A stretch of DNA of 64,000 nucleotides from positions 1,302,001-1,366,000 of the forward strand of contig CAVXHV010000004.1 in NCBI GenBank assembly GCA_963761445.1. The letters run 5' to 3'. Below, one piece after another: positions 59,901 to 64,000 of this stretch. The notes under the pieces were generated by a model that made no database searches, had not been told where the DNA came from, and saw only the letters and a program-made list of their open reading frames with translations. The DNA is from CAVXHV01 sp963761445 (GTDB lineage Bacteria; Planctomycetota; Planctomycetia; Isosphaerales; Isosphaeraceae). Numbering within the stretch: the stretch's first letter is position 1; each line of letters opens with the position of its first letter. The position numbers and the translations under genes were made by a program.

Positions 59901-62900
59901 TTGGTGTGGATGTCGCTCGGGCTCAAGATGGTTCCGCTCACCGTGACCGAGCCGTTCTCATCCATGCTGGACGACGAGAGCATCAAGCCGGGCGCGGCGA
60001 ACTCCGGGGCGGGGTCGGCGATGTCGACACTCGTTTGGGCCAGAGAGGTCAAGGCGCCGTCGGAGAGCGTGACTCCGACGGTGTAGAACGAGGAGGCGTC
60101 AGTCGTGTAGTCGTGCGGGGCCGAGAAGGCGTAGGACCCGGCCGGGAGGTCGATCACCGTCGCGGCGGATCCGTCGCCCCAGTTGATCGTGGCTGTCAGG
60201 GCGACGCTCGGGTCAACATCCGCGAACGTTCCGCTCAGGATCACCGAGTCGTGAGCCGCGGTCGGCGAGTAAGCCATCGCGTAGGTCGTCGCGGAAGAGA
60301 CACTGAGCGAGGCACCCGGCTGGTAGAGATCGACGGCCTGCGCCCCGCGCCACCCGCATTCGCGGCGCCCACGATCAAGGCTCCTGTATCAAAACCGACG
60401 GAGGCACCGAACAGGTCCCCCGAGGTGGGGGTGGGCTCTTGCACAGCAGCGAGGGGCTGGCCCAAGGTCAACGGATTGGATGGGTCGGCGTCGAAGAGGT
60501 AGGCGGCCCCGGCATCCTCGGTGCCGAGGGTGGCCCCGGCGGCGCCGATCAAGGCCGTGTTCTGGGTGCCGGCCACCGAAGCGCCGAAGTTACCGCCGCC
60601 GCCGTCGGGCTGGACGAACGTCGTGAGCAAGCTGCCGCCCGAGCTGAACAGAAACGCCGCGCCCGCATCCGGGCCGGCGGTGCTATCGAAAGGCGACCCG
60701 ATCAGGATGTTCGATCCGACCGAGGCGACCGCAGAGCCAAAACCGCTTGTCCCGGCGTCCGGGTTGGAAATCGACGTCACCAGGCTGCCGGTCGTCCCGT
60801 CGAACAGATAGACCTTTCCGAAGGTAGAAGGAGGCAGAGGCGGAGCCTCCAGCGGCGCCCCCACGATCACGTCGTTGCCCAACCCCGCCACGGCGCCGCC
60901 GAAGAGGGCGCCGGACTCGGGGGAGGGGGGTAGGATCGTCAGCAGCAAGCTGCCGAAATTCGGCTGGGTCGTGTCGCCTTCGAACTCGTACGCCTCGCCC
61001 TCGCCGCCATCCTTGCCCGGGGCGCCAATCACGATGTTGGTGTTGGTCGTGCCCACCGAGGCACCGAACTTCGCGTTACCGTAAATGTCGGGGTCGGGAA
61101 GACGCAGAGTCGCCAGCAGGTCGCCGAAAGTCGTGCTTTCGACATTGGCGTCGAAGACGTACGCCACGCCGTTGCCGTTGTCGGCGCCCGGCGCCCGACC
61201 ACAAGCTCATTGCCGACGACCGCCAGCGAGGCGCCAAACTCGTCGCCGGACGTCGGATTCGGGTCCGCGAAGACGTGGATGAGCTGGCCGTAATCGTAGG
61301 TTGAGACGGATTCTAGGGCGGTGGGGACGCCGTCGTAAAGGTAGACTGCACCGCTGAGGTTCGCGTACGGGGCACCGACGGCCACGTTGCCATAGTCGGA
61401 GGCGACGGCCGAGCCGAACCCGCCGCCGGACGCTCCTGCGGTGTACGTCAGAGGCGGCGTGAACGAGTTCGGCGTGAAGGCCGGCGGCACGTCGACCACG
61501 TTGATGGTGGCATACGCGATCGACGTCCCGCCGAAGCCGTCGTTCACGGTCAAGCTGACCTGCTCGGTTCCCGGCGCGAGGTACGTGTGGGTCGGGTCGG
61601 GGCCGGTCGCCGTCGCCAGGTCGCCGAATTTCCAGGAATAGGAAAGCGGGTCGCCCTCGGGACTGGTCGACCCCGAGCCGTCGAAGGTGACGGGTTCCCC
61701 CTCCTTGACCGTCAATGTGGTGAAGCTGATCCGGGCGGTGGGCGCGACGTCGGAACCGAACTCCTGCGAAAACTCGGACGTATTGCCGCTTGCAGGCGTG
61801 GCCGTCGCCGTCACGTACTGCACGCCGCCGGCAGGCGTGGTAAACGACATCGAGAAGTAAACATAGCCTGTGCCACCCGTCGTCACGGTGTCCGATCCCA
61901 GGATATACCGCCCCTCGCCATAGCCCGAGATGTTCAACGAGGAAATCGTGTAAAAGTCGAGGTAGAAACTGGTGTTGGGAGTGGTGCTGCTCGTGAGCGT
62001 GCCGCTGACAGTGGTCATGCCCCCGCCGCTCGAAACGCCGGTGATGACCGGAAAGTTCTGATAGTCGTCCGGACCAGAATGGCCCGCCGAGTCGTTCAGG
62101 GTCACGCCGTCGCCACCCAGGTCGATGCCCAGCCCCGTATTGGAGAAGATCGAGTTGAGCCGGACGGCGTTGCCGGTTCCCGCCGAAGCGTCGACGTCGA
62201 CCCCCATGCCCGTGCCGGGGACAGTCCCGGTGGAATACGCGATGGTATTGCCGGCGCCCGCGCCGGTGCCACCGATCGTGTTGTTGTTTGATGACCCACC
62301 GTCGATCTGAATGCCCGTGCCGTTGCCCAGTGGGTTCGAGCCGGTGTCGTCGGTGCCGATCAGGTTGCCCTGCACCAGCGTCCCGGTCGTGCCGCCATAG
62401 AGCCCGATGCCGACGGCCGGGCTGGCCATCGTGCCGACGTTGCCGGAAATGATGTTCTGGTCGCCGGCTGAGGTGCCACCGATCGTCACGCCGGAACCGG
62501 AGGTCACCAGGATGCCGAAGCTTCCGTTGCCGACGGCGGTCGTCGCCGTGTAGTCGGTCCCGATGCGGTTGCCCAGCACCACGGCCGCGGCGTCGTCGAT
62601 CGATAGTCCCGCATAGGTGTTCGCCGAGATCACGTTGCCGGCGCCCTGGGCCGTGCCGCCGATCGTGGTGCCCGTTGCCCCATCGATCGACACGCCGTCT
62701 CCCGTGTTGGCCAGAGGCTTTGCCCCCGTCTGGTCGATTCCGATGTAATTGCCCTGAATGAGCGTGTTCGTCGCCCCGCTTTCCACATCGAGCCCGTCGT
62801 CGTTGCCCGAGATCACGTTGCGGGCCAGAGTCGTCGTCCCGCCGATGGTGGTGGCCGAGCCGCCGGCGAGCTCGATGCCGGCCATGACGTTGGCCACCGC

Positions 62901-64000
62901 GACGGCCCCCTTGACGTCGGTCCCGATCAGATTACCGGCGATCAAGGTTCCCGTCGTGCCCGAGCCGGTGACCAGAACGCCTTCCGCGTTCCCCGAAATG
63001 AGGTTGCGTGCCCCGGCCACAGGCCCGCCGATGGTGTTGGCCGAGGAGCCGCCGTCGACCATGACCCCGGCCCCGGTGTTGCCCAGCGCGACCATACCCG
63101 TCTGGTCCAGACCAATCGAGTTGCCCTGTAGCAGAATGGCGCTCGAGTCGAAGATCTCGACGCCGATCGCATTGGCCGAGATGAGGTTGCCGGCTCCGGT
63201 CGCGGTGCCGCCGATCGTGTCGCCCAAGGACTGATCGATGTACACGCCGTCGCCGCCGTTGCCCAAGGCGATGGTGCCGGTTACGTCGGTCCCGATCGAG
63301 TTCCCCACAACGAGGTTGTCTTTCGCTGTCGTGCCGGTGATCTCCACGCCGCTGTCCGAGTTGCCGGAAATGACGTTGCCTGCCCCGGGGGCGGTCCCTC
63401 CGATCGTGTTGCCCGATGAGCCGGCGGCAATCAGAATGCCGGTCTGGTTGGCCGCGGCCGCCGTGCTCAACGCGTTCGTGCCGATGTAGGAATTCTCGAC
63501 GACGTTATCCGTGCTTTCGATCAGAATTCCGTCCTGGCTGAAATTGCCGATCACGAGTCCCTGGATCACGCTCCCAGCGGACCCGGCGGCCAGCACCAGG
63601 CCACTCGTGCTGCCCGCATCTGTGCCGTCCAGTTCGATGAGCGGCGTGCCCGCGTAGCCCGGCTGGCTTGTCGCGTCGAGCTCGACCATCGCGGTGATGG
63701 CCGGAAGCGGCGATATCGGCGAGATCGTCTGGCGGCCCGAGTTGATGTCGAATTCGATCGCGAAGCCGCCCGTGGAGGCGTCGGCCGCTTCGATCGCATT
63801 CCTGAGCGAGCCGGCGCCGGAGTCGGCGGTGTTGATGACAACGTACGCGGCGATGACATCCAGGTCGAATTGAGTGGCGCCCTTAACCGGGGAGAACGCC
63901 AGGTCGCTGCTGATCACAAGCCCGGATTCCGTCGCAAAGCTGCCGGTGACCGAGCCGTAGTTGATGATCGCGAAGCTGTTGCCGAGGGCCGGTGTGAATC
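47973..64000 (-). CDS. Giant multidomain surface protein (5' end beyond window), frameshifted
   Basis: A single coding stretch of more than 5,300 codons, open at the right edge (the frame continues FTPALGNSFAIINYGSVTGS upstream of 63917). It is broken by about a dozen one-base shifts (near 61197, 60345, 59068, 57000/56880, 56305, 55330, 52407, 51785, 50340, 48545 and 48190). At each break examined the frames rejoin without loss of domain sequence. Order from N to C: right-handed beta-helix, PKD domain, FG-GAP-like propeller, Ig/PKD-like repeats, RTX-type repeats, a metzincin-type HExxHxxGxxH segment, a PPC-like domain, further Ig-like domains, tandem MBG repeats, a TadG-like SGNA segment, a sedolisin (S53) peptidase domain and a C-terminal hydrophobic anchor with basic tail (LFLIGGFCGFGAGLF). 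Probably a secreted adhesin/peptidase. Whether it is one polypeptide depends on the indels being errors. Confidence 0.8.
48640..49960 (-). other. Sedolisin (S53) peptidase domain of the giant protein
   Basis: VRAAYGISSLTNDGSGQTIA, LVDAYDNPDIYPAVDEFDTQ, the Glu/Asp pair in EVEESLDVEWTHAIAPGA, VSVVSMSWGFSEGQGG, and the nucleophile motif GGTSVSAPAWAGLLAL. This Ser-Glu-Asp arrangement defines acid-acting serine-carboxyl peptidases. The catalytic residues are all present. Confidence 0.82.
51100..53470 (-). repeat. MBG-type domain array with seven near-identical ~80-residue units
   Basis: The unit HVYGTVDSFSTLAQTIATGI followed by NGQNLDIAYSSTGNTATADV recurs about every 243 bases between 51230 and 52990. 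DNA is almost unchanged between copies. Flanking, more diverged MBG units (GQANPALTVSYSGFVNGNTA; MTYGGTMPGIELAFSGLVNN) bracket the array. Several one-base shifts fall in this array, where assembly is hardest. Confidence 0.8.
55330..55990 (-). other. Metzincin-type metallopeptidase segment of the giant protein
   Basis: ATIAAHELGHLSGLEHGDS contains HELGHLSGLEH, an exact HExxHxxGxxH zinc site (codons at 55586-55554). Upstream sequence (RTVYLDFTTYQLPGQHIYTQ, DYADFSYVFTQTQPQSGAY) fits a reprolysin/matrixin-like fold, and LHIMASG downstream could supply the Met-turn. Confidence 0.75.
55990..58990 (-). repeat. RTX/hemolysin-type calcium-binding repeats with 81-bp register
   Basis: GGSGNDIIYGG nonapeptides repeat throughout. 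Between about 57120 and 58580 an 81-bp (27-residue) higher-order unit, roughly SITGGSGNDIIYGGDGNNTI, recurs 17 times without loss of register (spacing of the ATGATGTCGTTGCC marker is 81 bases). Such repeats bind calcium in a parallel beta-roll and commonly accompany type I secretion. Confidence 0.88.
59060..61480 (-). other. Ig/PKD-like and FG-GAP-like propeller segment
   Basis: 60330-61470 holds repeats of the FG-GAP type (GFGSAVASVGSNILIGSPF, GGNFGASVAGTQNTALIGAA, GALFGGAVAGLGNDVIVGAP). 59060-60300 holds repeated Ig/PKD-like modules (TINWGDGSAATVIDLPAGSY; TINWGDGTTSSVLQSQNGQ; AIDWGDGSALTTIVLGPGDD). Both are extracellular binding folds. Confidence 0.75.
61480..64000 (-). other. Right-handed beta-helix plus PKD segment, N-terminal end visible in window
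   Basis: Repeats of GNxIGTDxTGxxALGNxGxGV (for example GNSIGTDVTGTIALGNGGDG; NTIGGTAPGAGNVISGNSDS) span about 62090-63700, typical of the parallel beta-helix family. The N-terminal block VVINTADSGAGSLRNAIEAA is its usual cap. A PKD domain (VKEGEPVTFDGSGSTSPEGD) lies at about 61500-61740. The true N-terminus lies beyond 64000. Confidence 0.82.

Noticed and set aside
1..64000. tRNA, rRNA, riboswitch or prophage genes
   Set aside because: None recognised by eye on either strand; a covariance-model search would be needed to exclude small RNAs.

Overview
The window looks like a chromosomal segment of a high-GC planctomycete, probably in or near the Isosphaeraceae. This is inferred from gene content: DUF1501 and DUF1549/DUF1553 (planctomycete cytochrome C) partners, TIGR03067-type secreted proteins, ECF sigma factors carrying long membrane/periplasmic extensions, serine/threonine kinases with TPR tails, a sulfatase with its formylglycine-generating enzyme, and giant surface proteins. 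No rRNA, tRNA, CRISPR array, complete insertion sequence or replication origin was recognised.

Layout. 0-8.9 kb: a thioredoxin-fold gene with an in-frame UGA and an adjacent SECIS-like hairpin; two tandem paralogues fusing an ECF sigma factor to a HlyD-type adaptor, separated by a 152-bp tandem array; a MazF toxin with a frameshifted antitoxin; a secreted alpha/beta hydrolase. 9.0-16.1 kb: repeats and decayed genes (RHS/YD-repeat relic, leucine-rich-repeat relic, TylF-like methyltransferase relic, glycosyltransferase relic) with two MITE-like inverted-repeat elements. 16.2-24 kb: a ClC channel, small membrane-anchored proteins, a divergent MarR/VOC pair with a clear promoter, and the FGE-sulfatase operon. 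24-31 kb: two paralogous extracellular proteins (one with a cyclophilin domain) and the DUF1501/DUF1549 operon. 31-38 kb: a ClpX-type zinc finger fused to a sigma-region-4-like domain, a membrane methyltransferase, TIGR03067-type proteins, a beta-propeller lipoprotein, a SAM methyltransferase, and a collapsed chain of glycan-gene fragments. 38-64 kb (all minus strand): a giant surface protein of more than 5,300 codons that runs off the right edge, then a GT4 glycosyltransferase, a Ser/Thr kinase, an ECF sigma factor and a second Ser/Thr kinase with TPRs.

Two patterns cross the window. First, many clearly functional families are split by single-base indels, often in G/C runs. That density fits uncorrected long-read consensus error, although some loci (9.8-15.8 kb and 36.8-38.1 kb) also carry deletions or nonsense codons and are true pseudogenes. 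Second, short duplicated gene ends sit close to their intact source: a toxin-antitoxin promoter stub, a marR 5' stub, a DUF1501 3' stub and a zinc-finger gene 5' stub. This points to repeated local duplication followed by deletion.

The strongest candidates for something new are the selenoprotein candidate at 19-1684, the giant protein joining a metzincin-type HExxHxxGxxH site, RTX repeats and a sedolisin domain, and the ClpX-zinc-finger/sigma-4 fusion.
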